The notes under the pieces are model-generated. The model searched no databases. It was not told where the DNA came from and was given only the letters and a program-made list of their open reading frames with translations. The position numbers and the translations under genes are program-made. From contig CAYXVZ010000004.1 of the NCBI GenBank assembly GCA_964468345.1, positions 100,204 through 164,203 of the forward strand: 64,000 nucleotides of DNA, read 5' to 3'. Position 1 is the first letter of the stretch. Each line of letters begins with the position of its first letter. The stretch comes from DALYLB01 sp964468345. Lineage in GTDB: Bacteria; Acidobacteriota; Blastocatellia; RBC074. This document shows, piece after piece, positions 50,204 through 60,476 of this stretch.

Positions 50204-50655
50204 TGAACATCTCCACCAAAAGCGAATACGGCCTGCGCGCGCTGATCTATCTGGCGAGCCAGGCGGAGCGCGGCCCGGTCTCCTCACGGGAGATTGCGGA
50301 AAAGTGGAATGTTCCCGTCAAATATCTTGAGCAGATTTTGAAAACGCTCAAAACCGAAGGAATCGTCCTCAGTCAATTGGGTATCAACGGCGGGTATCGC
50401 CTGGCGCGCCCCGCCACGCTGATCACGGCGGGCGAAGTCATTCGCATTCTGGACGGACGGATTGCGCCGATGGGCTGCGTCAGTTCGCATGAATATGAGC
50501 CCTGCGAATTCGAGCCGGCCTGCGGATTGAAAACCCTCTGGGCCCGCGCCCGCGCCGCGCTGGTCGGCGTTCTCGACCAGACAACCATCGCGGACCTCTG
50601 TATGCCGGCTAACCACCAGCCTGTGGTTAGCCTGAAATCCTCCCAAAACCGATAA
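50203..50655 (+). CDS. Rrf2-family regulator with three cysteines (IscR/CymR-like)
   Basis: This 150-residue DNA-binding protein starts at ATG 50203 (MNISTKSEYGLRALIYLA is the usual family opening). It has a winged helix with SSREIAEKWNVPVKYLEQILKTL and the GINGGYRLARP wing. Cysteines 92, 101 and 107 occupy the region where IscR carries Cys92, 98 and 104 for its [2Fe-2S] cluster, with one spacing lengthened. It could sense Fe-S status, or like CymR act with cysteine-metabolism proteins. It heads the rrf2, sulfate-binding protein, CysTW operon under its own operator. It is the likely controller of the four matching sites in this window. Confidence 0.9.
   Translation: MNISTKSEYGLRALIYLASQAERGPVSSREIAEKWNVPVKYLEQILKTLKTEGIVLSQLGINGGYRLARPATLITAGEVIRILDGRIAPMGCVSSHEYEPCEFEPACGLKTLWARARAALVGVLDQTTIADLCMPANHQPVVSLKSSQNR
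50607..50632 (+). other. hairpin at the 3' end of rrf2
   Basis: Perfect 10-bp stem GGCTAACCAC/GTGGTTAGCC with 6-nt loop inside the last codons of rrf2, without a T run. It is preceded by GACCTCTGTATG, the same word and hairpin type as at 48325-48380. It may modulate passage into the downstream sulfate-binding protein gene. Confidence 0.6.
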
Positions 50656-50722
50656 GTTCCCTTGAAAAACCTGGTTCTTTTTCTCTGATACGCGCATAAA
50701 AATGCGAATCCGAGGGAGTCAT

Positions 50723-51784
50723 ATGTTGCGTATCGGTCGGCCCCATCGGACCGGAACAATTCAGCAATCGTTTTTCGCCTTTCCTGTGCTTGTCCTGATT
50801 ATGGCGCTTTTCTTTGCCGGATGCGGGCGAAGCGATGGGAAGGGGAAAAAAGTGACGCTCCTGCTGGGAGCGTATACAACACCGCGCGAGACCTATAACA
50901 AAGCGATTCTGCCGGCATTTCAAAAGTACTGGCGAGAGCGGGCCGGCCAGGAAGTGGAGTTTCAGGAATCGTATCAGGGTAGCGGCGCGCAATCGCGGGC
51001 CATCATCAGCGGTTTTGAAGCCGATGTGGCCGCGCTCTCGCTGGAAGGTGATATCGAACGCATCGTGAAGGCCGGCTTGATCCGGCATGACTGGAAGGCT
51101 AAGAAACACGGCGGAATCGCCTCGACATCGATTGTCGTCATTGCCGTGCGGTCCGGAAATCCGGCGGGGATTCGGGATTGGGCCGATTTGACGAGGCCCG
51201 GATTGAATGTGCTCACGCCAGATCCGCGCACCTCCGGCGGCGCACAATGGAATATCGCCGCCCTCTATGGCGCGGCGGAGCGCGGTCAGACGGGCACGGC
51301 CGGATCCGGGAAAGAATTTCTGAAACGCGTGCTGGCCAACGTATCGATTATGGATAAGGGAGCGCGGGAATCGATCACAAACTTCGAGAAAGGCGTGGGC
51401 GATGCTGCGATCACCTATGAGAACGAAGTCCTGGTCGGACGCGCGGCCGGGCGGCAGTACGATTACGTCATTCCGCGGTCGACGATCCTGATCGAAAACC
51501 CCGTCGCAATCGTCGATGCCTATGTCGACAAACACGGCACCCGCGCCGTCGCCGAAGCCTTTGTCGATTTTCTTTGGACAGCCGAGGCGCAGCGAATCTA
51601 TGCCCAATATGGGCTGCGGCCCATCGCGCCGGAAATTGCCATTGAAGTTCGGGCAATGTACCCCGAGGTACCGGATTTGTGGAACATCCGTTATCTCGGC
51701 GGCTGGAATCAGGTCGCCCGCACGCTGTTCGGCGACACCGGCATCTATACACAAAGCTTTGAGGAATTGCACGCGGCGCCATGA
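50723..51784 (+). CDS. sulfate-binding lipoprotein
   Basis: This 353-residue protein starts at ATG 50723 (GAGGGAG upstream; an ATG at 50702 is less well placed). A lipobox FFAGC makes Cys about residue 30 the lipid anchor, so it is a membrane-tethered solute-binding protein. The mature sequence is of the Sbp/CysP sulfate-binding type: ESYQGSGAQSRAIISGFEADVAALSLEGDIERI, ADLTRPGLNVLTPDPRTSGGAQWN and a C-terminal TIYGLRP-like end (here AQYGLRPIAP). It lies between rrf2 and the fused permease; its stop overlaps the permease start (ATGA). Confidence 0.92.
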   Translation: MLRIGRPHRTGTIQQSFFAFPVLVLIMALFFAGCGRSDGKGKKVTLLLGAYTTPRETYNKAILPAFQKYWRERAGQEVEFQESYQGSGAQSRAIISGFEADVAALSLEGDIERIVKAGLIRHDWKAKKHGGIASTSIVVIAVRSGNPAGIRDWADLTRPGLNVLTPDPRTSGGAQWNIAALYGAAERGQTGTAGSGKEFLKRVLANVSIMDKGARESITNFEKGVGDAAITYENEVLVGRAAGRQYDYVIPRSTILIENPVAIVDAYVDKHGTRAVAEAFVDFLWTAEAQRIYAQYGLRPIAPEIAIEVRAMYPEVPDLWNIRYLGGWNQVARTLFGDTGIYTQSFEELHAAP

Positions 51785-53493
51785 ACCACATACCCGTATC
51801 GATCGAATCCGATTTTATTGCGACCGGCCCGCATATCCGACAACGTCCCTGGGGCCGCTGGGGGCTTCGCGCCATCGCGATTCTGTATCTCGGAGTGATT
51901 ATCGTATTGCCGATCTCATCGTTGCTCGAACACGGCCTGCGTGACGGCCTGGGCCCCGTCTGGCGAGATGTTACCAATCCCATTGCGCTCTCTGCCCTGC
52001 AATTGACGTTGGGAACGGCGATCGCAATGACGATCATCAATACCGTCATCGGAACGCTGACGGCGTATGTGCTGGTCCGCTATCGTTTTTTCGGCAGCGG
52101 TTTTCTCAACAGCCTGGTCGATCTTCCCTTTGCGGTTCCAACCCTCGTGACAGGCGTGATGCTGGTTGTGCTGTATGGGCCGCAACAGGCGCTCGGCGGA
52201 TGGTTGGCAAGCCATGGCATTCAGATCATCTTTGCGAAGCCGGGCATCGTGATGGCGCTCCTGTTCGTGACCTACCCTTTCGTCATCCGCACGGTGCAAC
52301 CGGTGTTGATGGAAATCAATCAATCACAGGAAGAAGCCGCATGGACGCTGGGCGCATCGCCGTGGCGATGCTTCGTCGAGATCATTCTGCCGGCGCTGCG
52401 CCCCGCCATACTGAGCGGCGCACTGTTGAGTTTTGCGCGCGCGCTGGGGGAATTCGGATCGGTGGTGATCGTGGCGGGAAATATTCCGCGCAGCACGTTG
52501 ACGGCTCCTGTCTATATCTTCGGGCAGATTGAATCGCAGAATCAGCGCGGCGCAAGCGCCATTTCATTGGTGCTTCTTACGCTGTCCTTCAGCTTGATGC
52601 TCTTTGTAGACTGGATGCAATCGCGAAAGGATACCGGGGACGCGCTAATTACCAGCGGTCCGCGAAATCGGATCGGCCGCCCGAAAGGGCGCGAGTGGGC
52701 GCTGGTTGCGATTGTGATTCTCTATGCGGCCGTGCTTCTGGCCGGCCCCATCCTGGCGATTGCCTGGGGCGCGCTGGCGAGCGGGGTGCGGATCATGCTG
52801 CAGGCGCTCAGCACGTCCGAAGCGCTGAGCGCAATGCGGCTGACCTTTCTGATCAGCATCAGCGCGACCTGCGTCAATACCTTCTTCGGAATGATCATCG
52901 CCCTGGTTCTCGCGCGGGATGAGTTCCGCGGCCGGCGGATTATCAACGGCCTGGTGGATCTTCCCTTCGCCGTGTCGCCGGTGATCGGCGGATTTATGCT
53001 TCTGCTGCTGTTCGGGCGAAATGGCTGGTTCACATCGATCATCGACGCATTGAATGTGCGCGTCGTCTTTGCGCCGCCGGGACTGCTGCTCGCGACCCTT
53101 TTCGTTTCCCTACCCTTTGTCGTGCGGGAACTGCTGCCCGTGCTGCTACAAGCCGGCATCGCGCAGGAACAGGTGGCCTACACCATGGGAGCAAGCCACT
53201 GGCGTGCTTTTTGGGAAATCACGCTGCCGACGCTTCGACACGGCCTGCTTTACGGCGTCTCGCTGACCTTCGCCCGCGCCATCGGCGAGTTCGGCGCCGT
53301 GCTGGTCGTCGGCGGCGGCATTACGAAATTGACCGAAACCTCCACGCTGTTTATTTTCCGCGCCCTCGACGATCGAAACGAAGTCGGCGCCTATGCCATG
53401 GCTCTTGTTCTGGCCCTCGCATCGTTTACCATCCTTCTGCTGATGGAATTTGCGCGAAAGCGGGAACAACAGCAATCCACGAAATTGCATTGA
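51781..53493 (+). CDS. fused CysT-CysW sulfate permease
   Basis: This single 570-residue protein carries both halves of the sulfate channel that are usually separate CysT and CysW subunits (each about 275 residues). The first half shows VDLPFAVPTLVTGVML, an EAA-type loop EEAAWTLGASPWRCF and ARALGEFGSVV; the second repeats VDLPFAVSPVIGGFML, EQVAYTMGASHWRAF and ARAIGEFGAVLV. A linker of about 25 residues follows the sixth helix (near 285-305). The start overlaps the binding-protein stop by 4 bp. Both ATPase-docking loops are intact, so it should pair with a CysA dimer. Confidence 0.93.
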   Translation: MNHIPVSIESDFIATGPHIRQRPWGRWGLRAIAILYLGVIIVLPISSLLEHGLRDGLGPVWRDVTNPIALSALQLTLGTAIAMTIINTVIGTLTAYVLVRYRFFGSGFLNSLVDLPFAVPTLVTGVMLVVLYGPQQALGGWLASHGIQIIFAKPGIVMALLFVTYPFVIRTVQPVLMEINQSQEEAAWTLGASPWRCFVEIILPALRPAILSGALLSFARALGEFGSVVIVAGNIPRSTLTAPVYIFGQIESQNQRGASAISLVLLTLSFSLMLFVDWMQSRKDTGDALITSGPRNRIGRPKGREWALVAIVILYAAVLLAGPILAIAWGALASGVRIMLQALSTSEALSAMRLTFLISISATCVNTFFGMIIALVLARDEFRGRRIINGLVDLPFAVSPVIGGFMLLLLFGRNGWFTSIIDALNVRVVFAPPGLLLATLFVSLPFVVRELLPVLLQAGIAQEQVAYTMGASHWRAFWEITLPTLRHGLLYGVSLTFARAIGEFGAVLVVGGGITKLTETSTLFIFRALDDRNEVGAYAMALVLALASFTILLLMEFARKREQQQSTKLH

Positions 53494-53502
53494 ATCGGTT
53501 TT

Positions 53503-53893
53503 CAGTTCTATACGGATCCTGCCACAGAGGCACAGAGACACGGAGGTAAGAATAAGAAAGCCGTCACGTTAGCAGGTATTCTGCCTCTATGCTGAAAACA
53601 TTAATCAATGCAAACAACCTTGGGAATAAGCTTTTATCACGAAGAAACGAAGAGCACGAAGAAAGACGCATGCATGAAGGATGTCTTCACCCTTTTCTTC
53701 GTGTTCTTCGTTTCTTCGTGGTTTGCGCCTTATTTGCTTGGCTTGATTTAGGTCGGTTTTCACTTGCATGTATGGTTAATCACCGCAGTAACAGAGAAAA
53801 CAGACAGAGCAATGTGGGGTTCTCTCGTTTACCTCTTTGGCTGCGGGGCCTCTATGGTCAAAACCCATGGCATTGAACTGCAAACCGATCTAA
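53503..53893. repeat. cluster of palindromic repeats
   Basis: Three pieces follow one another. (1) ATCGGTTTTCAGTTCTATA with GCCACAGAGGCACAGAGACA from 53503, a left half only. (2) A CACGAAG palindrome, 53636-53722, whose arms match those at 24.85 kb. (3) A complete short element, 53748-53893: left GGTCGGTTTTCACTTGCATG, right (reversed) AGATCGGTTTGCAGTTCAAT, inner arms with CCGCAG and CAGAG words. This fills the gap between cysTW and the next minus-strand gene; no ORF in it is credible. Confidence 0.65.
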
Positions 53894-55117
53894 GAGAGAT
53901 CCTTTTCGAAAGGCTTGACGGCATTGGCCGTAAACATTTCCGTTTGTCTCCTCGCCTGGCGTTTCCATAATCGGTATGCGATCAGTGCAATCAGAACAAG
54001 AATCATAATGGGTACCATCCAATATTGGAGCAGAAAGTATGTCCACGAAGATCCATCGGCCCAGGCTTTGAATTCGATAAAGGTCTCTTCTTTGTACCAC
54101 ACGTCCGAATCCCACTGAGTCCCGATTCGTTCCAGCATGTCCATCGCCGTTTTCTGATCGTTCGCCCAACCGGCCATGCGGGCAAATTCATTTCTGCGCG
54201 CCAGATTCATTCCATACTTTTTTTCGAGCTCATAAAATCCCTCCCGAGTCCGGTCCCAGGAAAACGACATCACGTAGAAGGTCTTCAGAGTTTCATACGA
54301 CGCAACCTCTTCGGCGATGAAATAGTACAGAATCTTGCCATCCTCTCCCGGAATCTGGCGCATGACTTCATCCGCAAATTTGCCAGCCTCGCCCGATTGG
54401 CCCCCCCCAACGGGGCAATAAATAAACGGCCTTGGCCGTATAGAAATACTGATAGGCAGGCTCCAGCGCGATTGCATCTTCAAACAATTCCTCGTATTCG
54501 GCCCACTCCCATCCTTCGCCCTTCGCAATACTCAGCATCGTCCAAAACCACTCCGGGCATTTTTCGGGAAGCGACTCGGATTCCAGAAGCACTTTTTTCG
54601 CCTGGATCAATCGCGCTCGAAACAAATTGTATCCTTCTTCCGTGACCCTATATGCATAACCGTTTCCGCGCGCGCTCCAGGCATATTCCACATAAGCGCC
54701 CGCCAATGCGACCTGTGGCGTAATGGAATGGGGGAATTTCGCCTCCCACTTGCGCAAACGCGGAAAAAACAGGTTCCACTCCGCTTCCGATACCTTGCCT
54801 TTCGACACGGGTCGTGTTGTTGCGTGGTAGAAAACCTTCAGTCTCCATGTGCCACCGGGAAAGCGGGCTTTGGATGTACGAAGCGTTCTTGCGAGCGCCT
54901 CCAGCTTTTCATACCGCTCATGAAGAAGATCCTGCCGGATCCCATCCATGAAGAGGTTAATAGCCTCCAGGCTTGCCTCGCCCTGAAATGCCGGGTCGGG
55001 CGTTGCCGAGGCATGAGACGACGCAGGCTGCTGACTGAGTGCAGGGACGGCGTGGATATAAAGGTGAATAAACAGATAGATTGCGATCCTGTATGCGTGA
55101 GGATGTTTCATGATCAT
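53890..55117 (-). pseudogene. membrane-anchored helical-repeat protein with a frameshift
   Basis: Two overlapping frames make one protein of about 409 residues. The N-terminal frame (55117 to about 54410) has a signal peptide and tetratricopeptide-like helices (YEKLEALARTLRTSKARFPGG, FFPRLRKWEAKFPHS), reminiscent of DUF4034. The C-terminal frame (from about 54410) continues GKFADEVMRQIPGEDGK to a membrane helix (YWMVPIMILVLIALIAY) and a short basic cytoplasmic tail. They join at a run of eight Gs on the minus strand (54403-54410), where slippage or a sequencing error would fuse them. Function unknown; it lies 11 bp after an immunity-protein-like gene. Confidence 0.7.
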
Positions 55118-55128
55118 AGATCTCTAAG

Positions 55129-55617
55129 CTATCTCCATGCGGCAATTCGCCTGCCCGGAAGATCAACATCCCGCAGAACTGTCTCCTGAAACGCTTTCAA
55201 TTCGCTGATGGAAATCATCCATTCCGCTTTCTCTTCTTCTTCCTGGTCCATTCCCACGCGGGCGGGTATGTGTTTATAGGGATCCATTTCATCAAACAGC
55301 GTGGATAACGTATCGAGAAACAATACGCGATTCTGCAGAATGACCGCCTCGCCGAATTGATACATCGGCCACCAGACGATGTAATCCGTTTTTAGCGGAT
55401 CGTACATTTCTGTTATCAGGCAGGACCGAGGCTCTCCTTCCAGGATACGCTGAATTCCCTCTTTCCACTGCCGGCGGTACGCTTCGACTCCCCAGTAGGT
55501 GAGCGATGCAATAAAGCTTTCAATATGATCGCCGATAACGAGTTGACCGGTCACGGAGGGGATTTCGATTTCATCCGAGGCGGGAGGCACGTGCAGCATT
55601 TCTATCGTGAATTTCAT
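55129..55617 (-). CDS. CdiI-type immunity protein-like
   Basis: This 162-residue soluble protein resembles contact-dependent inhibition immunity proteins of the CdiI_3 type: ASLTYWGVEAYRRQWKEGI, a stretch CLITEMYDPLKTDYIVWWPM and LFLDTLSTLFDEMDPYKHI. Such proteins bind and neutralise a toxin domain delivered by a neighbouring cell. No toxin or two-partner secretion gene is visible nearby, so it may be an orphan immunity gene acquired for protection. It is followed 11 bp later by the frameshifted membrane protein on the same strand. Confidence 0.65.
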   Translation of the reverse strand: MKFTIEMLHVPPASDEIEIPSVTGQLVIGDHIESFIASLTYWGVEAYRRQWKEGIQRILEGEPRSCLITEMYDPLKTDYIVWWPMYQFGEAVILQNRVLFLDTLSTLFDEMDPYKHIPARVGMDQEEEEKAEWMISISELKAFQETVLRDVDLPGRRIAAWR

Positions 55618-55899
55618 GTCTTACTTCTTTCTTTCATTGGGCAAACGTTAATACGGGGCGTTTGTGTTGGGTAATCGGGGCTGGGCTCATTGCCTGGTGA
55701 GGAGGCAGATGAAGACCGATTCAAACAATCAAGCATCAAGGAACAATTTCTGGGGAGAAACCATTTTTCCTTTGTCATCCTTCATTCCCTTGATACTTGA
55801 TCTGACAAAGACCTGCGGCATACAATAAACCTTATGTAACTATTCTTTAGTTAATTTGCGGAACAGTTGAATATAACAGTTTTTTGGGAATACTATTTT

Positions 55900-56403
55900 C
55901 TACGTATTAAAGATACTTTGCGCTTTAACTGCCTGCGAGGGGAGTACAATGATTCCCTCTGTCCGATTCTGCCATAAAAGAACTTCTTTTAGTTTTTGAA
56001 TACACTGCACAGCTTCTAAGATATATATATTGTCGATGGTGTCATAGGATGGTTCGAAGATCAGCACCCATCGATCCTGCGATGTCAGGATCGCAAATAA
56101 AATGTCTTCGAGACTTTTCCCAAACCATTCAACATCCTCGCCATTTACTTCGTTTTCCAACCTGTCCAGGCATTCCCCCTGGATATCAAATCCTATCCAG
56201 GCTTTCTCTTTATACCCTTCCGGCAACAGCTGATAAAGGTACTCAGGAGTCTGGCTTGGGACTATTTCCACATACCTTCCCCAGCGGTAAATGATCGGTT
56301 CCTGAGGATAATCCACTCCGTCCCAGTTATAGATTTTCTGATCGACGATTAGCCCATCGATTTCCTTTAGCCCGGTCAGCATAAGATGAAAGAATGCATC
56401 CAT
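55900..56403 (-). CDS. unknown protein, possible orphan immunity factor
   Basis: This 167-residue, acidic, aromatic-rich soluble protein has no signal peptide. Features include YRWGRYVEIVPSQTPEYLYQL and ILTSQDRWVLIFEPSYD. Small size, acidity and the neighbouring CdiI-like gene are typical of immunity proteins, but no family is recognised. Base composition here is noticeably more AT-rich than in the flanking operons, which fits lateral acquisition. The stretch 55618-55899 between it and the CdiI-like gene shows nothing else. Confidence 0.55.
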   Translation of the reverse strand: MDAFFHLMLTGLKEIDGLIVDQKIYNWDGVDYPQEPIIYRWGRYVEIVPSQTPEYLYQLLPEGYKEKAWIGFDIQGECLDRLENEVNGEDVEWFGKSLEDILFAILTSQDRWVLIFEPSYDTIDNIYILEAVQCIQKLKEVLLWQNRTEGIIVLPSQAVKAQSIFNT

Positions 56404-57713
56404 ACTTTCAATCGCACTTATTCATCACTAAAGACATTAACATCGAGGATAACCAGGTCCACATTTCTCGACAGCAACGGCGATTGCAGAGCCGGATTTG
56501 AGCGAAACCATGCAAAGCTCGCTCAAATCCGTGGCTGAGGCGCCGTCAAATGCTTGAATGACCAAACGTATCTTCGCTTCCACCGATACGATCGGGATGA
56601 AAACGGGATCGCTCTTGCTCGCTCTGCGTTCCAGTCGGGATCGTTCCTGGGGAGTCTTGAAACGATCCGAAAGGAAGACCATGGCTGCCACGCGCCGCAA
56701 TCGGTCGGCCCATGGCAACCACCGACCGAGAACGGCGCGGGCAGCGGCCGCGCGGCTTATTCATGAGGAGCGTTTGTCCCAGCACTCGCTGCACCTCACG
56801 GTCACATAATTCGCGCGCGGCTGTTATGCCTGCCTGGATTTTCCTTCTGCGCATTCAGTCATTATTCCGTTACTAAATGGCCATCTTGCAAGCTACTCCC
56901 TCTTTGTCCGGTCCGCCTGCTGTAATGCAGTGCAACCAGACGATCTTCTCCGGTAACCTTTCTCAGGCAGGCCCAACGTGTGCGATTGCCAATGATCAGA
57001 CTTTATGCTGGGCAGGCTATTCCTGTCACGGAAGCTTCATTCCGTGTTGAGATCGGCAGTTTTAACTCCCAGGAATTGAATTTAAGAACGTGAGGTTCAG
57101 TGATTTTAGCCGGGCCTTTGACTGATCAGACTGAAGTGGCGTGATGAATCAAAGACAATATGCAAGATACATACACAATGAAAAGCTGTCAACCACTTAC
57201 TTCTTCTGTAAGAATATTTCCAGTTGGACTTACATAAATAACAAAATTTGCAATATATTTTGTTATTCTCCCCTATCTTTAGATTGCCCGCTCCTATCCA
57301 AAGGTAGGGGGGATTGGAGATTTTTATTAGCAGCAAATTTCAATCGATTTATTCCCAGGCCTTGATCATCATCTCGGCCATTTCGCAGCCATCTTTCGAG
57401 AATGGAAAAGAAAGAAATAAAAACGCCCTGAACGCTAAGAAGGAGGAACAATTCTTAACGCTCTTGGCGTTCCGGGCGTTTTTATTGTCTGCAGATGGCG
57501 CGAATCGTTGGGAGCGGAATGGCCGCAACGATGATCAATGCCCTCAACACTATTCCCTCAACAGGACTCGCCCGCTTCTTCCTTCAGACTGTGCCGCAGC
57601 CTTGTCGCGAGCGCGACGGAGATACCGAAGAACACTTGACAATCCAATTTGTCCCATTTATAAGAGCAAAATAGATTTGCAATATCGTATATTTATTCAA
57701 CGGGAGACCTCCA
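56404..57713. other. 1.3 kb poorly coding, AT-richer region
   Basis: Overlapping minus-strand frames at 56437-56854 look like a degraded gene (RLRRVAAMVFLSDRFKTPQ is the most protein-like stretch) but match no family. From 56.9 kb to 57.7 kb there is no credible ORF. At 57418-57484 a long hairpin (TAAAAACGCCC, GAACGC and complements) ends in a T run on both strands and may be a terminator or another palindromic repeat. The sugar operon promoter should lie near 57.6 kb, where no clear hexamers were found. Confidence 0.45.
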
Positions 57714-58694
57714 ATGGCAACAGAGAGAACATTTGGTGCTGGAATCTGGTTGTTCGGGCAATTTGTTGATCGATATGCGACAGATGCCTATGGCCCGCCG
57801 GTGGATACGCTGAAGGCCATTGATCGCGCGGGAGAAGTCGGCGATCTGGTGGCGCTGGATGTTAATTATCCGTTTTCGGATCCGGGCATCACCACCGCGC
57901 AGGTGAAGGCGGCGCTGGAGCGCAACAAGCTGCAGGCAATCGCGATTACGCCCGCGATTTATACGCGGGAGTTTCAGCGAGGCAGCTTCACGAATCCGGA
58001 TGCGGCAATCCGGCGAAGAACGATCGACCTGGCGAAGCGCGCGATCGAGGTGGCGGAAGAGTTGGGGGCAAAGTACGTCAAGTTCTGGCCGGGACAGGAT
58101 GGGCACGACTATCCATTCCAGGCGGACCACGCGCAGATCTGGGAATACGCAGTGAGCGGGGTGCGCGAAATCGCGGAGTTTTCGCCGAAGACGCAGTTTG
58201 CGATCGAATACAAACTGAAAGAGCCGCGCGTGCATATTACTTTCAGCACGGCCTCGCGAACGCTGCTGGCCATTCAGGAGATGGGCGTCAAAAATGTGGG
58301 CATCGTGCTGGATTTCGGGCATTCGTTGTTTGCAAAAGAGACGCCGGCGGATGTGCTGCAACTGGTTCACAAGCATGGCAAGTTGACCAGCGTCGAGGTA
58401 AACGACAACTGGCGCGAATGGGATGACGATCTGACGGTGGGCTCGGTTCATATCATCGAAACGCTGGAGTTTCTGCTGGCGCTGCGGCGCATCAACTGGC
58501 AAGCGCCGGTTCTGCTGGATCAATTCCCCTTCCGCGAAGACCCGGTGGCGGCGGCGCGCGCGAGCATACGCACGCTGAAGGCGTTGGATGGCCTGCTGGA
58601 TCGCGTCGACATGAAACAACTCAAGGCCGCGCAGGACGCGCAGGACGCCCTGGCGGCGCAACAATTCATACAGGACTTATTGATTCACAAGTAA
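57714..58694 (+). CDS. sugar isomerase/epimerase, xylose-isomerase-like TIM barrel
   Basis: This 326-residue protein of the AP endonuclease 2/xylose isomerase-like family has strands and metal-site blocks such as GDLVALDVNYPF, GAKYVKFWPGQDGHDYPFQ, FAIEYKLKEPRVH, VGIVLDFGHSLFA and LTSVEVNDNWREWDDDLTVGS; the Glu, Asp, His and Glu ligands expected for a divalent metal are present. The ribosome-binding site is GGGAG. It opens an operon with a split transketolase (1-bp overlap) and a kinase, so it probably interconverts an aldose and ketose before phosphorylation. Confidence 0.88.
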   Translation: MATERTFGAGIWLFGQFVDRYATDAYGPPVDTLKAIDRAGEVGDLVALDVNYPFSDPGITTAQVKAALERNKLQAIAITPAIYTREFQRGSFTNPDAAIRRRTIDLAKRAIEVAEELGAKYVKFWPGQDGHDYPFQADHAQIWEYAVSGVREIAEFSPKTQFAIEYKLKEPRVHITFSTASRTLLAIQEMGVKNVGIVLDFGHSLFAKETPADVLQLVHKHGKLTSVEVNDNWREWDDDLTVGSVHIIETLEFLLALRRINWQAPVLLDQFPFREDPVAAARASIRTLKALDGLLDRVDMKQLKAAQDAQDALAAQQFIQDLLIHK

Positions 58695-59520
58695 TGCGAG
58701 AGCAAAAGATCAAATCACTTCGGGAGCGCGCCAACCGGATTCGCCGCGCCAGCCTGACGATGGTGCATCGGGCCGGCACGGGGCACACGGGCGGCGACCT
58801 GTCAGCCGCAGACATTTTAGCGACGCTGTACTTTGCCGTGCTGAAAGTCGATCCGCGCGAACCAAAGTCTTCGCAGCGGGACCGCTTCATTATGAGCAAG
58901 GGACACTGTTCCGGCGCGCTTTACGCGACATTGGCCGAAGCCGGGTTCTTTCCGCCCGAAGAGCTCGAGACGTATATGCAACCGTTATCGCGGCTGAACG
59001 GCCATCCGAATTGCGTGAAGGTTCCCGGCGTTGAGACGAACACCGGGCCACTGGGGCACGGGCTGCCGGTGGCGGTCGGAACGGCCATCGCATTAAAACT
59101 CGACTGCGCCGGCGGGCGCACGTTTGTCCTGACCGGCGACGGCGAGTTGCAGGAAGGCAGCAATTGGGAAGCCGCTATGACGGCAGGCCATTACGGGCTC
59201 GACAACCTCACGGTGATCATCGATCGCAACCGACTCCAACAGGGAGAGACCACAGAACGAACCGTGAAACTGGAGCCGCTGGCGGATAAGTGGCGGGCCT
59301 TCGGTTGGGCCGTGGCCGAAGTGGACGGGCACGATTATGCCGCGATGATCGACACATTCGAAAGCCTGCCGCTCATCCCCGGCAAGCCGAACTGCATCAT
59401 TGCGCATACGCACAAAGGAAAAGGTGTTTCTTTCATAGAGGATCAAGTCGGATGGCATCATCGGGTTCCAACTTCAGAAGAATTGGCACTAGCCCTGCGA
59501 GAATTGAACGAGGTGATGCA

Positions 59521-59524
<4 letters not shown>
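58694..59524 (+). CDS. transketolase, N-terminal (TPP-binding) subunit
   Basis: This 276-residue protein carries the TPP pyrophosphate-binding half of transketolase: the GHTGGDLSAADILATLYF opening, SKGHCSGALYATLAE, GSLGHGLPVAVG-type block (here GPLGHGLPVAVG), the metal-site motif GDGELQEGSNWEA and a C-terminal HTHKGKGVSFIE. The partner half is encoded separately, overlapping by four bases (GTGA). Two-subunit transketolases serve specialised sugar pathways. The start ATG overlaps the isomerase stop (TAATG), so the operon is tightly coupled. Confidence 0.93.
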
Positions 59525-60465
<941 letters not shown>

Positions 60466-60476
60466 CCAATTACCCG

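Noticed and set aside
56437..56854. Two overlapping minus-strand ORFs as real genes
   Set aside because: Neither has a start signal or family match, and they read partly through one another; noted only as a possible degraded gene.
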